64,000 nt of DNA from Apostichopus japonicus (Eukaryota > Echinodermata > Holothuroidea > Aspidochirotida > Stichopodidae). How positions within the stretch are numbered: position 1 is the stretch's first letter; each line of letters starts with the position of its first letter. The position numbers were made by a program, and so were the translations under genes. The notes beneath the pieces were generated by a model. That model saw only the letters and a program-made list of their open reading frames with translations, did no database searches and was not told the DNA's origin. Location: NCBI RefSeq assembly GCF_037975245.1, contig NC_092569.1, positions 24,909,168-24,973,167 on the forward strand. The letters run 5' to 3'. Below, one piece after another: positions 47,303-62,506 of this stretch.

Positions 47303-50300
47303 ATGCAGGCACCCGCTGTAAAAGATCGGCAAAAGACGCCACCACCGGGGTTCGAACCGGCGATGCAAAAGAGAGCCTCGCTCATCAGCTCTTACAGTGC
47401 GCCAAGCCATCGCGCCACTGTATGGACTGAGATATTAGGCCGATTAACTAATACTTACAGCTCCCTATGCAGGCACCCGCTGTAAAAGATCGGCAAAAGA
47501 CGCCACCACCGGGGTTCGAACCGGCGATGCAAAAGAGAGTCTCGCTCATCAGCTCTTACAGTGCGCCAAGCCATCGCGCCACTGTATGGACTGAGATATT
47601 AGGCCGATTAACTAATACTTACAGCTCCCTATGCAGGCACCCGCTGTAAAAGATCGGCAAAAGACGCCACCACCGGGGTTCGAACCGGCGATGCAAAAGA
47701 GAGCCTCGCTCATCAGCTCTTACAGTGCGCCAAGCCATCGCGCCACTGTATGGACTGAGATATTAGGCCGATTAACTAATACTTACAGCTCCCTATGCAG
47801 GCACCCGCTGTAAAAGATCGGCAAAAGACGCCACCACCGGGGTTCGAACCGGCGATGCAAAAGAGAGCCTCGCTCATCAGCTCTTACAGTGCGCCAAGCC
47901 ATCGCGCCACTGCATGGACTGAGATATTAGGCCGATTAACTAATACTTACAGCTCCCTATGCAGGCACCCGCTGTAAAAGATCGGCAAAAGACGCCACCA
48001 CCGGGGTTCGAACCGGCGATGCAAAAGAGAGCCTCGCTCATCAGCTCTTACAGTGCGCCAAGCCATCGCGCCACTGTATGGACTGAGATATTAGGCCGAT
48101 TAACTAATACTTACAGCTCCCTATGCAGGCACCCGCTGTAAAAGATCGGCAAAAGACGCCACCACCGGGGTTCGAACCGGCGATGCAAAAGAGAGCCTCG
48201 CTCATCAGCTCTTACAGTGCGCCAAGCCATCGCGCCACTGTATGGACTGAGATATTAGGCCGATTAACTAATACTTACAGCTCCCTATGCAGGCACCCGC
48301 TGTAAAAGATCGGCAAAAGACGCCACCACCGGGGTTCGAACCGGCGATGCAAAAGAGAGCCTCGCTCATCAGCTCTTACAGTGCGCCAAGCCATCGCGCC
48401 ACTGTATGGACTGAGATATTAGGCCGATTAACTAATACTTACAGCTCCCTATGCAGGCACCCGCTGTAAAAGATCGGCAAAAGACGCCACCACCGGGGTT
48501 CGAACCGGCGATGCAAAAGAGAGTCTCGCTCATCAGCTCTTACAGTGCGCCAAGCCATCGCGCCACTGTATGGACTGAGATATTAGGCCGATTAACTAAT
48601 ACTTACAGCTCCCTATGCAGGCACCCGCTGTAAAAGATCGGCAAAAGACGCCACCACCGGGGTTCGAACCGGCGATGCAAAAGAGAGTCTCGCTCATCAG
48701 CTCTTACAGTGCGCCAAGCCATCGCGCCACTGTATGGACTGAGATATTAGGCCGATTAACTAATACTTACAGCTCCCTATGCAGGCACCCGCTGTAAAAG
48801 ATCGGCAAAAGACGCCACCACCGGGGTTCGAACCGGCGATGCAAAAGAGAGTCTCGCTCATCAGCTCTTACAGTGCGCCAAGCCATCGCGCCACTGTATG
48901 GACTGAGATATTAGGCCGATTAACTAATACTTACAGCTCCCTATGCAGGCACCCGCTGTAAAAGATCGGCAAAAGACGCCACCACCGGGGTTCGAACCGG
49001 CGATGCAAAAGAGAGCCTCGCTCATCAGCTCTTACAGTGCGCCAAGCCATCGCGCCACTGTATGGACTGAGATATTAGGCCGATGAACTAATACTTACAG
49101 CTCCCTATGCAGGCACCCGCTGTAAAAGATCGGCAAAAGACGCCACCACCGGGGTTCGAACCGGCGATGCAAAAGAGAGCCTCGCTCATCAGCTCTTACA
49201 GTGCGCCAAGCCATCGCGCCACTGTATGGACTGAGATATTAGGCCGATTAACTAATACTTACAGCTCCCTATGCAGGCACCCGCTGTAAAAGATCGGCAA
49301 AAGACGCCACCACCGGGGTTCGAACCGGCGATGCAAAAGAGAGCCTCGCTCATCAGCTCTTACAGTGCGCCAAGCCATCGCGCCACTGCATGGACTGAGA
49401 TATTAGGCCGATTAACTAATACTTACAGCTCCCTATGCAGGCACCCGCTGTAAAAGATCGGCAAAAGACGCCACCACCGGGGTTCGAACCGGCGATGCAA
49501 AAGAGAGCCTCGCTCATCAGCTCTTACAGTGCGCCAAGCCATCGCGCCACTGCATGGACTGAGATATTAGGCCGATTAACTAATACTTACAGCTCCCTAT
49601 GCAGGCACCCGCTGTAAAAGATCGGCAAAAGACGCCACCACCGGGGTTCGAACCGGCGATGCAAAAGAGAGCCTCGCTCATCAGCTCTTACAGTGCGCCA
49701 AGCCATCGCGCCACTGTATGGACTGAGATATTAGGCCGATTAACTAATACTTACAGCTCCCTATGCAGGCACCCGCTGTAAAAGATCGGCAAAAGACGCC
49801 ACCACCGGGGTTCGAACCGGCGATGCAAAAGAGAGCCTCGCTCATCAGCTCTTACAGTGCGCCAAGCCATCGCGCCACTGTATGGACTGAGATATTAAGC
49901 CGATTAACTAATACTTACAGCTCCCTATGCAGGCACCCGCTGTAAAAGATCGGCAAAAGACGCCACCACCGGGGTTCGAACCGGCGATGCAAAAGAGAGC
50001 CTCGCTCCTCAGCTCTTACAGTGCGCCAAGCCATCGCGCCACTGTATGGACTGAGATATTAAGCCGATTAACTAATACTTACAGCTCCCTATGCAGGCAC
50101 CCGCTGTAAAAGATCGGCAAAAGACGCCACCACCGGGGTTCGAACCGGCGATGCAAAAGAGGGTCTCGCTCATCAGCTCTTACAGTGCGCCAAGCCATCG
50201 CGCCACTGTATGGACTGAGATATTAGGCCGATTAACTAATACTTACAGCTCCCTATGCAGGCACCCGCTGTAAAAGATCGGCAAAAGACGCCACCACCGG

Positions 50301-52878
50301 GGTTCGAACCGGCGATGCAAAAGAGAGCCTCGCTCATCAGCTCTTACAGTGCGCCAAGCCATCGCGCCACTGTATGGACTGAGATATTAGGCCGATTAAC
50401 TAATACTTACAGCTCCCTATGCAGGCACCCGCTGTAAAAGATCGGCAAAAGACGCCACCACCGGGGTTCGAACCGGCGATGCAAAAGAGAGTCTCGCTCA
50501 TCAGCTCTTACAGTGCGCCAAGCCATCGCGCCACTGTATGGACTGAGATATTAGGCCGATTAACTAATACTTACAGCTCCCTATGCAGGCACCCGCTGTA
50601 AAAGATCGGCAAAAGACGCCACCACCGGGGTTCGAACCGGCGATGCAAAAGAGAGCCTCGCTCATCAGCTCTTACAGTGCGCCAAGCCATCGCGCCACTG
50701 TATGGACTGAGATATTAGGCCGATTAACTAATACTTACAGCTCCCTATGCAGGCACCCGCTGTAAAAGATCGGCAAAAGACGCCACCACCGGGGTTCGAA
50801 CCGGCGATGCAAAAGAGAGTCTCGCTCATCAGCTCTTACAGTGCGCCAAGCCATCGCGCCACTGTATGGACTGAGATATTAGGCCGATTAACTAATACTT
50901 ACAGCTCCCTATGCAGGCACCCGCTGTAAAAGATCGGCAAAAGACGCCACCACCGGGGTTCGAACCGGCGATGCAAAAGAGAGCCTCGCTCATCAGCTCT
51001 TACAGTGCGCCAAGCCATCGCGCCACTGTATGGACTGAGATATTAGGCCGATTAACTAATACTTACAGCTCCCTATGCAGGCACCCGCTGTAAAAGTTCG
51101 GCAAAAGACGCCACCACCGGGGTTCGAACCGGCGATGCAAAAGAGAGCCTCGCTCATCAGCTCTTACAGTGCGCCAAGCCATCGCGCCACTGTATGGACT
51201 GAGATATTAGGCCGATTAACTAATACTTACAGCTCCCTATGCAGGCACCCGCTGTAAAAGATCGGCAAAAGACGCCACCACCGGGGTTCGAACCGGCGAT
51301 GCAAAAGAGAGCCTCGCTCATCAGCTCTTACAGTGCGCCAAGCCATCGCGCCACTGTATGGACTGAGATATTAGGCCGATTAACTAATACTTACAGCTCC
51401 CTATGCAGGCACCCGCTGTAAAAGATCGGCAAAAGACGCCACCACCGGGGTTCGAACCGGCGATGCAAAAGAGAGCCTCGCTCATCAGCTCTTACAGTGC
51501 GCCAAGCCATCGCGCCACTGTATGGACTGAGATATTAGGCCGATTAACTAATACTTACAGCTCCCTATGCAGGCACCCGCTGTAAAAGATCGGCAAAAGA
51601 CGCCACCACCGGGGTTCGAACCGGCGATGCAAAAGAGAGCCTCGCTCATCAGCTCTTACAGTGCGCCAAGCCATCGCGCCACTGTATGGACTGAGATATT
51701 AGGCCGATTAACTAATACTTACAGCTCCCTATGCAGGCACCCGCTGTAAAAGATCGGCAAAAGACGCCACCACCGGGGTTCGAACCGGCGATGCAAAAGA
51801 GAGCCTCGCTCATCAGCTCTTACAGTGCGCCAAGCCATCGCGCCACTGTATGGACTGAGATATTAGGCCGATTAACTAATACTTACAGCTCCCTATGCAG
51901 GCACCCGCTGTAAAAGATCGGCAAAAGACGCCACCACCGGGGTTCGAACCGGCGATGCAAAAGAGAGTCTCGCTCATCAGCTCTTACAGTGCGCCAAGCC
52001 ATCGCGCCACTGTATGGACTGAGATATTAGGCCGATTAACTAATACTTACAGCTCCCTATGCAGGCACCCGCTGTAAAAGATCGGCAAAAGACGCCACCA
52101 CCGGGGTTCGAACCGGCGATGCAAAAGAGAGTCTCGCTCATCAGCTCTTACAGTGCGCCAAGCCATCGCGCCACTGTATGGACTGAGATATTAGGCCGAT
52201 TAACTAATACTTACAGCTCCCTATGCAGGCACCCGCTGTAAAAGATCGGCAAAAGACGCCACCACCGGGGTTCGAACCGGCGATGCAAAAGAGAGCCTCG
52301 CTCATCAGCTCTTACAGTGCGCCAAGCCATCGCGCCACTGTATGGACTGAGATATTAGGCCGATGAACTAATACTTACAGCTCCCTATGCAGGCACCCGC
52401 TGTAAAAGATCGGCAAAAGACGCCACCACCGGGGTTCGAACCGGCGATGCAAAAGAGAGTCTCGCTCATCAGCTCTTACAGTGCGCCAAGCCATCGCGCC
52501 ACTGTATGGACTGAGATATTAGGCCGATTAACTAATACTTACAGCTCCCTATGCAGGCACCCGCTGTAAAAGATCGGCAAAAGACGCCACCACCGGGGTT
52601 CGAACCGGCGATGCAAAAGAGAGCCTCGCTCATCAGCTCTTACAGTGCGCCAAGACATCGCGCCACTGTATGGACTGAGATATTAGGCCGATTAACTAAT
52701 ACTTACAGCTCCCTATGCAGGCACCCGCTGTAAAAGATCGGCAAAAGACGCCACCACCGGGGTTCGAACCGGCGATGCAAAAGAGAGTCTCGCTCATCAG
52801 CTCTTACAGTGCGCCAAGCCATCGCGCCACTGTATGGACTGAGATATTAGGCCGATTAACTAATACTTACAGCTCCCT

Positions 52879-53978
52879 ATGCAGGCACCCGCTGTAAAAG
52901 ATCGGCAAAAGACGCCACCACCGGGGTTCGAACCGGCGATGCAAAAGAGAGCCTCGCTCATCAGCTCTTACAGTGCGCCAAGCCATCGCGCCACTGTATG
53001 GACTGAGATATTAGGCCGATTAACTAATACTTACAGCTCCCTAGGCAAAAGACGCCACCACCGGGGTTCGAACCGGCGATGCAAAAGAGAGCCTCGCTCA
53101 TCAGCTCTTACAGTGCGCCAAGCCATCGCGCCACTGTATGGACTGAGATATTAGGCCGATTAACTAATACTTACAGCTCCCTATGCAGGCACCCGCTGTA
53201 AAAGATCGGCAAAAGACGCCACCACCGGGGTTCGAACCGGCGATGCAAAAGAGAGCCTCGCTCATCAGCTCTTACAGTGCGCCAAGCCATCGCGCCACTG
53301 TATAGACTGAGATATTAGGCCGATTAACTAATACTTACAGCTCCCTATGCAGGCACCCGCTGTAAAAGATCGGCAAAAGACGCCACCACCGGGGTTCGAA
53401 CCGGCGATGCAAAAGAGAGCCTCGCTCATCAGCTCTTACAGTGCGCCAAGCCATCGCGCCACTGTATGGACTGAGATATTAGGCCGATTAACTAATACTT
53501 ACAGCTCCCTATGCAGGCACCCGCTGTAAAAGATCGGCAAAAGACGCCACCACCGGGGTTCGAACCGGCGATGCAAAAGAGAGTCTCGCTCATCAGCTCT
53601 TACAGTGCGCCAAGCCATCGCGCCACTGTATGGACTGAGATATTAGGCCGATTAACTAATACTTACAGCTCCCTATGCAGGCACCCGCTGTAAAAGATCG
53701 GCAAAAGACGCCACCACCGGGGTTCGAACCGGCGATGCAAAAGAGAGCCTCGCTCATCAGCTCTTACAGTGCGCCAAGCCATCGCGCCACTGTATGGACT
53801 GAGATATTAGGCCGATTAACTAATACTTACAGCTCCCTAGGCAAAAGACGCCACCACCGGGGTTCGAACCGGCGATGCAAAAGAGAGCCTCGCTCATCAG
53901 CTCTTACAGTGCGCCAAGCCATCGCGCCACTGTATGGACTGAGATATTAGGCCGATTAACTAATACTTACAGCTCCCT
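52879..53978. repeat. Duplicated five-unit block carrying a 24-bp deletion
   Basis: The same 24-bp deletion, giving CTCCCTAGGCAAAAG, occurs at junctions 53043/53044 and 53839/53840, 796 bp apart (five units minus 24 bp). Unit types around both copies follow the order C, B, C-deleted, C, C, so the block was duplicated as a whole. The deletion removes the anchor ATG, most of the H1 3' side and the distal T4 run. Confidence 0.9.
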
Positions 53979-56900
53979 ATGCAGGCACCCGCTGTAAAAG
54001 ATCGGCAAAAGACGCCACCACCGGGGTTCGAACCGGCGATGCAAAAGAGAGCCTCGCTCATCAGCTCTTACAGTGCGCCAAGCCATCGCGCCACTGTATG
54101 GACTGAGATATTAGGCCGATTAACTAGTACTTACAGCTCCCTATGCAGGCACCCGCTGTAAAAGATCGGCAAAAGACGCCACCACCGGGGTTCGAACCGG
54201 CGATGCAAAAGAGAGCCTCGCTCATCAGCTCTTACAGTGCGCCAAGCCATCGCGCCACTGTATGGACTGAGATATTAGGCCGATTAACTACTACTTACAG
54301 CTCCCTATGCAGGCACCCGCTGTAAAAGATCGGCAAAAGACGCCACCACCGGGGTTCGAACCGGCGATGCAAAAGAGAGTCTCGCTCATCAGCTCTTACA
54401 GTGCGCCAAGCCATCGCGCCACTGTATGGACTGAGATATTAGGCCGATTAACTAATACTTACAGCTCCCTATGCAGGCACCCGCTGTAAAAGATCGGCAA
54501 AAGACGCCACCACCGGGGTTCGAACCGGCGATGCAAAAGAGAGCCTCGCTCATCAGCTCTTACAGTGCGCCAAGCCATCGCGCCACTGTATGGACTGAGA
54601 TATTAGGCCGATTAACTAATACTTACAGCTCCCTATGCAGGCACCCGCTGTAAAAGATCGGCAAAAGACGCCACCACCGGGGTTCGAACCGGCGATGCAA
54701 AAGAGAGCCTCGCTCATCAGCTCTTACAGTGCGCCAAGCCATCGCGCCACTGTATGGACTGAGATATTAGGCCGATTAACTAATACTTACAGCTCCCTAT
54801 GCAGGCACCCGCTGTAAAAGATCGGCAAAAGACGCCACCACCGGGGTTCGAACCGGCGATGCAAAAGAGAGTCTCGCTCATCAGCTCTTACAGTGCGCCA
54901 AGCCATCGCGCCACTGTATGGACTGAGATATTAGGCCGATTAACTAATACTTACAGCTCCCTATGCAGGCACCCGCTGTAAAAGTTCGGCAAAAGACGCC
55001 ACCACCGGGGTTCGAACCGGCGATGCAAAAGAGAGCCTCGCTCATCAGCTCTTACAGTGCGCCAAGCCATCGCGCCACTGTATGGACTGAGATATTAGGC
55101 CGATTAACTAATACTTACAGCTCCCTATGCAGGCACCCGCTGTAAAAGATCGGCAAAAGACGCCACCACCGGGGTTCGAACCGGCGATGCAAAAGAGAGT
55201 CTCGCTCATCAGCTCTTACAGTGCGCCAAGCCATCGCGCCACTGTATGGACTGAGATATTAGGCCGATTAACTAATACTTACAGCTCCCTATGCAGGCAC
55301 CCGCTGTAAAAGATCGGCAAAAGACGCCACCACCGGGGTTCGAACCGGCGATGCAAAAGAGAGCCTCGCTCATCAGCTCTTACAGTGCGCCAAGCCATCG
55401 CGCCACTGTATGGACTGAGATATTAGGCCGATTAACTAATACTTACAGCTCCCTATGCAGGCACCCGCTGTAAAAGATCGGCAAAAGACGCCACCACCGG
55501 GGTTCGAACCGGCGATGCAAAAGAGAGCCTCGCTCATCAGCTCTTACAGTGCGCCAAGCCATCGCGCCACTGTATGGACTGAGATATTAGGCCGATTAAC
55601 TAATACTTACAGCTCCCTATGCAGGCACCCGCTGTAAAAGATCGGCAAAAGACGCCACCACCGGGGTTCGAACCGGCGATGCAAAAGAGAGCCTCGCTCA
55701 TCAGCTCTTACAGTGCGCCAAGCCATCGCGCCACTGTATGGACTGAGATATTAGGCCGATTAACTAATACTTACAGCTCCCTATGCAGGCACCCGCTGTA
55801 AAAGATCGGCAAAAGACGCCACCACCGGGGTTCGAACCGGCGATGCAAAAGAGAGCCTCGCTCATCAGCTCTTACAGTGCGCCAAGCCATCGCGCCACTG
55901 TATGGACTGAGATATTAGGCCGATTAACTAATACTTACAGCTCCCTATGCAGGCACCCGCTGTAAAAGATCGGCAAAAGACGCCACCACCGGGGTTCGAA
56001 CCGGCGATGCAAAAGAGAGCCTCGCTCATCAGCTCTTACAGTGCGCCAAGCCATCGCGCCACTGTATGGACTGAGATATTAGGCCGATTAACTAATACTT
56101 ACAGCTCCCTATGCAGGCACCCGCTGTAAAAGATCGGCAAAAGACGCCACCACCGGGGTTCGAACCGGCGATGCAAAAGAGAGTCTCGCTCATCAGCTCT
56201 TACAGTGCGCCAAGCCATCGCGCCACTGTATGGACTGAGATATTAGGCCGATTAACTAATACTTACAGCTCCCTATGCAGGCACCCGCTGTAAAAGATCG
56301 GCAAAAGACGCCACCACCGGGGTTCGAACCGGCGATGCAAAAGAGAGCCTCGCTCATCAGCTCTTACAGTGCGCCAAGCCATCGCGCCACTGTATGGACT
56401 GAGATATTAGGCCGATTAACTAATACTTACAGCTCCCTATGCAGGCACCCGCTGTAAAAGATCGGCAAAAGACGCCACCACCGGGGTTCGAACCGGCGAT
56501 GCAAAAGAGAGCCTCGCTCATCAGCTCTTACAGTGCGCCAAGCCATCGCGCCACTGTATGGACTGAGATATTAGGCCGATTAACTAATACTTACAGCCCC
56601 CTATGCAGGCACCCGCTGTAAAAGATCGGCAAAAGACGCCACCACCGGGGTTCGAACCGGCGATGCAAAAGAGAGTCTCGCTCATCAGCTCTTACAGTGC
56701 GCCAAGCCATCGCGCCACTGTATGGACTGAGATATTAGGCCGATTAACTAATACTTACAGCTCCCTATGCAGGCACCCGCTGTAAAAGATCGGCAAAAGA
56801 CGCCACCACCGGGGTTCGAACCGGCGATGCAAAAGAGAGCCTCGCTCATCAGCTCTTACAGTGCGCCAAGCCATCGCGCCACTGTATGGACTGAGATATT

Positions 56901-59900
56901 AGGCCGATTAACTAATACTTACAGCTCCCTATGCAGGCACCCGCTGTAAAAGATCGGCAAAAGACGCCACCACCGGGGTTCGAACCGGCGATGCAAAAGA
57001 GAGTCTCGCTCATCAGCTCTTACAGTGCGCCAAGCCATCGCGCCACTGTATGGACTGAGATATTAGGCCGATTAACTAATACTTACAGCTCCCTATGCAG
57101 GCACCCGCTGTAAAAGATCGGCAAAAGACGCCACCACCGGGGTTCGAACCGGCGATGCAAAAGAGAGCTTCGCTCATCAGCTCTTACAGTGCGCCAAGCC
57201 ATCGCGCCACTGTATGGACTGAGATATTAGGCCGATTAACTAATACTTACAGCTCCCTATGCAGGCACCCGCTGTAAAAGATCGGCAAAAGACGCCACCA
57301 CCGGGGTTCGAACCGGCGATGCAAAAGAGAGCCTCGCTCATCAGCTCTTACAGTGCGCCAAGCCATCGCGCCACTGTATGGACTGAGATATTAGGCCGAT
57401 TAACTAATACTTACAGCTCCCTATGCAGGCACCCGCTGTAAAAGATCGGCAAAAGACGCCACCACCGGGGTTCGAACCGGCGATGCAAAAGAGAGCCTCG
57501 CTCATCAGCTCTTACAGTGCGCCAAGCCATCGCGCCACTGTATGGACTGAGATATTAGGCCGATTAACTAATACTTACAGCTCCCTATGCAGGCACCCGC
57601 TGTAAAAGATCGGCAAAAGACGCCACCACCGGGGTTCGAACCGGCGATGCAAAAGAGAGCCTCGCTCATCAGCTCTTACAGTGCGCCAAGCCATCGCGCC
57701 ACTGTATGGACTGAGATATTAGGCCGATTAACTAATACTTACAGCTCCCTATGCAGGCACCCGCTGTAAAAGATCGGCAAAAGACGCCACCACCGGGGTT
57801 CGAACCGGCGATGCAAAAGAGAGCCTCGCTCATCAGCTCTTACAGTGCGCCAAGCCATCGCGCCACTGTATGGACTGAGATATTAGGCCGATTAACTAAT
57901 ACTTACAGCTCCCTATGCAGGCACCCGCTGTAAAAGATCGGCAAAAGACGCCACCACCGGGGTTCGAACCGGCGATGCAAAAGAGAGCCTCGCTCATCAG
58001 CTCTTACAGTGCGCCAAGCCATCGCGCCACTGTATGGACTGAGATATTAGGCCGATTAACTAATACTTACAGCTCCCTATGCAGGCACCCGCTGTAAAAG
58101 ATCGGCAAAAGACGCCACCACCGGGGTTCGAACCGGCGATGCAAAAGAGAGCCTCGCTCATCAGCTCTTACAGTGCGCCAAGCCATCGCGCCACTGTATG
58201 GACTGAGATATTAGGCCGATTAACTAATACTTACAGCTCCCTATGCAGGCACCCGCTGTAAAAGATCGGCAAAAGACGCCACCACCGGGGTTCGAACCGG
58301 CGATGCAAAAGAGAGCCTCGCTCATCAGCTCTTACAGTGCGCCAAGCCATCGCGCCACTGTATGGACTGAGATATTAGGCCGATTAACTAATACTTACAG
58401 CTCCCTATGCAGGCACCCGCTGTAAAAGATCGGCAAAAGACGCCACCACCGGGGTTCGAACCGGCGATGCAAAAGAGAGTCTCGCTCATCAGCTCTTACA
58501 GTGCGCCAAGCCATCGCGCCACTGTATGGACTGAGATATTAGGCCGATTAACTAATACTTACAGCTCCCTATGCAGGCACCCGCTGTAAAAGATCGGCAA
58601 AAGACGCCACCACCGGGGTTCGAACCGGCGATGCAAAAGAGAGCCTCGCTCATCAGCTCTTACAGTGCGCCAAGCCATCGCGCCACTGTATGGACTGAGA
58701 TATTAGGCCGATTAACTAATACTTACAGCTCCCTATGCAGGCACCCGCTGTAAAAGATCGGCAAAAGACGCCACCACCGGGGTTCGAACCGGCGATGCAA
58801 AAGAGAGTCTCGCTCATCAGCTCTTACAGTGCGCCAAGCCATCGCGCCACTGTATGGACTGAGATATTAGGCCGATTAACTAATACTTACAGCTCCCTAT
58901 GCAGGCACCCGCTGTAAAAGATCGGCAAAAGACGCCACCACCGGGGTTCGAACCGGCGATGCAAAAGAGAGCCTCGCTCATCAGCTCTTACAGTGCGCCA
59001 AGCCATCGCGCCACTGTATGGACTGAGATATTAGGCCGATTAACTAATACTTACAGCTCCCTATGCAGGCACCCGCTGTAAAAGATCGGCAAAAGACGCC
59101 ACCACCGGGGTTCGAACCGGCGATGCAAAAGAGAGCCTCGCTCATCAGCTCTTACAGTGCGCCAAGCCATCGCGCCACTGTATGGACTGAGATATTAGGC
59201 CGATTAACTAATACTTACAGCTCCCTATGCAGGCACCCGCTGTAAAAGATCGGCAAAAGACGCCACCACCGGGGTTCGAACCGGCGATGCAAAAGAGAGC
59301 CTCGCTCATCAGCTCTTACAGTGCGCCAAGCCATCGCGCCACTGTATGGACTGAGATATTAGGCCGATTAACTAATACTTACAGCTCCCTATGCAGGCAC
59401 CCGCTGTAAAAGATCGGCAAAAGACGCCACCACCGGGGTTCGAACCGGCGATGCAAAAGAGAGTCTCGCTCATCAGCTCTTACAGTGCGCCAAGCCATCG
59501 CGCCACTGTATGGACTGAGATATTAGGCCGATTAACTAATACTTACAGCTCCCTATGCAGGCACCCGCTGTAAAAGATCGGCAAAAGACGCCACCACCGG
59601 GGTTCGAACCGGCGATGCAAAAGAGAGCCTCGCTCATCAGCTCTTACAGTGCGCCAAGCCATCGCGCCACTGTATGGACTGAGATATTAGGCCGATTAAC
59701 TAATACTTACAGCTCCCTATGCAGGCACCCGCTGTAAAAGATCGGCAAAAGACGCCACCACCGGGGTTCGAACCGGCGATGCAAAAGAGAGTCTCGCTCA
59801 TCAGCTCTTACAGTGCGCCAAGCCATCGCGCCACTGTATGGACTGAGATATTAGGCCGATTAACTAATACTTACAGCTCCCTATGCAGGCACCCGCTGTA

Positions 59901-62506
59901 AAAGATCGGCAAAAGACGCCACCACCGGGGTTCGAACCGGCGATGCAAAAGAGAGCCTCGCTCATCAGCTCTTACAGTGCGCCAAGCCATCGCGCCACTG
60001 TATGGACTGAGATATTAGGCCGATTAACTAATACTTACAGCTCCCTATGCAGGCACCCGCTGTAAAAGATCGGCAAAAGACGCCACCACCGGGGTTCGAA
60101 CCGGCGATGCAAAAGAGAGTCTCGCTCATCAGCTCTTACAGTGCGCCAAGCCATCGCGCCACTGTATGGACTGAGATATTAGGCCGATTAACTAATACTT
60201 ACAGCTCCCTATGCAGGCACCCGCTGTAAAAGATCGGCAAAAGACGCCACCACCGGGGTTCGAACCGGCGATGCAAAAGAGAGCCTCGCTCATCAGCTCT
60301 TACAGTGCGCCAAGCCATCGCGCCACTGTATGGACTGAGATATTAGGCCGATTAACTAATACTTACAGCTCCCTATGCAGGCACCCGCTGTAAAAGATCG
60401 GCAAAAGACGCCACCACCGGGGTTCGAACCGGCGATGCAAAAGAGAGCCTCGCTCATCAGCTCTTACAGTGCGCCAAGCCATCGCGCCACTGTATGGACT
60501 GAGATATTAGGCCGATTAACTAATACTTACAGCTCCCTATGCAGGCACCCGCTGTAAAAGATCGGCAAAAGACGCCACCACCGGGGTTCGAACCGGCGAT
60601 GCAAAAGAGAGCCTCGCTCATCAGCTCTTACAGTGCGCCAAGCCATCGCGCCACTGTATGGACTGAGATATTAGGCCGATTAACTAATACTTACAGCTCC
60701 CTATGCAGGCACCCGCTGTAAAAGATCGGCAAAAGACGCCACCACCGGGGTTCGAACCGGCGATGCAAAAGAGAGCCTCGCTCATCAGCTCTTACAGTGC
60801 GCCAAGCCATCGCGCCACTGTATGGACTGAGATATTAGGCCGATTAACTAATACTTACAGCTCCCTATGCAGGCACCCGCTGTAAAAGATCGGCAAAAGA
60901 CGCCACCACCGGGGTTCGAACCGGCGATGCAAAAGAGAGCCTCGCTCATCAGCTCTTACAGTGCGCCAAGCCATCGCGCCACTGTATGGACTGAGATATT
61001 AGGCCGATTAACTAATACTTACAGCTCCCTATGCAGGCACCCGCTGTAAAAGATCGGCAAAAGACGCCACCACCGGGGTTCGAACCGGCGATGCAAAAGA
61101 GAGCCTCGCTCATCAGCTCTTACAGTGCGCCAAGCCATCGCGCCACTGTATGGACTGAGATATTAGGCCGATTAACTAATACTTACAGCTCCCTATGCAG
61201 GCACCCGCTGTAAAAGATCGGCAAAAGACGCCACCACCGGGGTTCGAACCGGCGATGCAAAAGAGAGTCTCGCTCATCAGCTCTTACAGTGCGCCAAGCC
61301 ATCGCGCCACTGTATGGACTGAGATATTAGGCCGATTAACTAATACTTACAGCTCCCTATGCAGGCACCCGCTGTAAAAGATCGGCAAAAGACGCCACCA
61401 CCGGGGTTCGAACCGGCGATGCAAAAGAGAGCCTCGCTCATCAGCTCTTACAGTGCGCCAAGCCATCGCGCCACTGTATGGACTGAGATATTAGGCCGAT
61501 TAACTAATACTTACAGCTCCCTATGCAGGCACCCGCTGTAAAAGATCGGCAAAAGACGCCACCACCGGGGTTCGAACCGGCGATGCAAAAGAGAGTCTCG
61601 CTCATCAGCTCTTACAGTGCGCCAAGCCATCGCGCCACTGTATGGACTGAGATATTAGGCCGATTAACTAATACTTACAGCTCCCTATGCAGGCACCCGC
61701 TGTAAAAGATCGGCAAAAGACGCCACCACCGGGGTTCGAACCGGCGATGCAAAAGAGAGCCTCGCTCATCAGCTCTTACAGTGCGCCAAGCCATCGCGCC
61801 ACTGTATGGACTGAGATATTAGGCCGATTAACTAATACTTACAGCTCCCTATGCAGGCACCCGCTGTAAAAGATCGGCAAAAGACGCCACCACCGGGGTT
61901 CGAACCGGCGATGCAAAAGAGAGCCTCGCTCATCAGCTCTTACAGTGCGCCAAGCCATCGCGCCACTGTATGGACTGAGATATTAGGCCGATTAACTAAT
62001 ACTTACAGCTCCCTATGCAGGCACCCGCTGTAAAAGATCGGCAAAAGACGCCACCACCGGGGTTCGAACCGGCGATGCAAAAGAGAGCCTCGCTCATCAG
62101 CTCTTACAGTGCGCCAAGCCATCGCGCCACTGTATGGACTGAGATATTAGGCCGATTAACTAATACTTACAGCTCCCTATGCAGGCACCCGCTGTAAAAG
62201 ATCGGCAAAAGACGCCACCACCGGGGTTCGAACCGGCGATGCAAAAGAGAGCCTCGCTCATCAGCTCTTACAGTGCGCCAAGCCATCGCGCCACTGTATG
62301 GACTGAGATATTAGGCCGATTAACTAATACTTACAGCTCCCTATGCAGGCACCCGCTGTAAAAGATCGGCAAAAGACGCCACCACCGGGGTTCGAACCGG
62401 CGATGCAAAAGAGAGCCTCGCTCATCAGCTCTTACAGTGCGCCAAGCCATCGCGCCACTGTATGGACTGAGATATTAGGCCGATTAACTAATACTTACAG
62501 CTCCCT

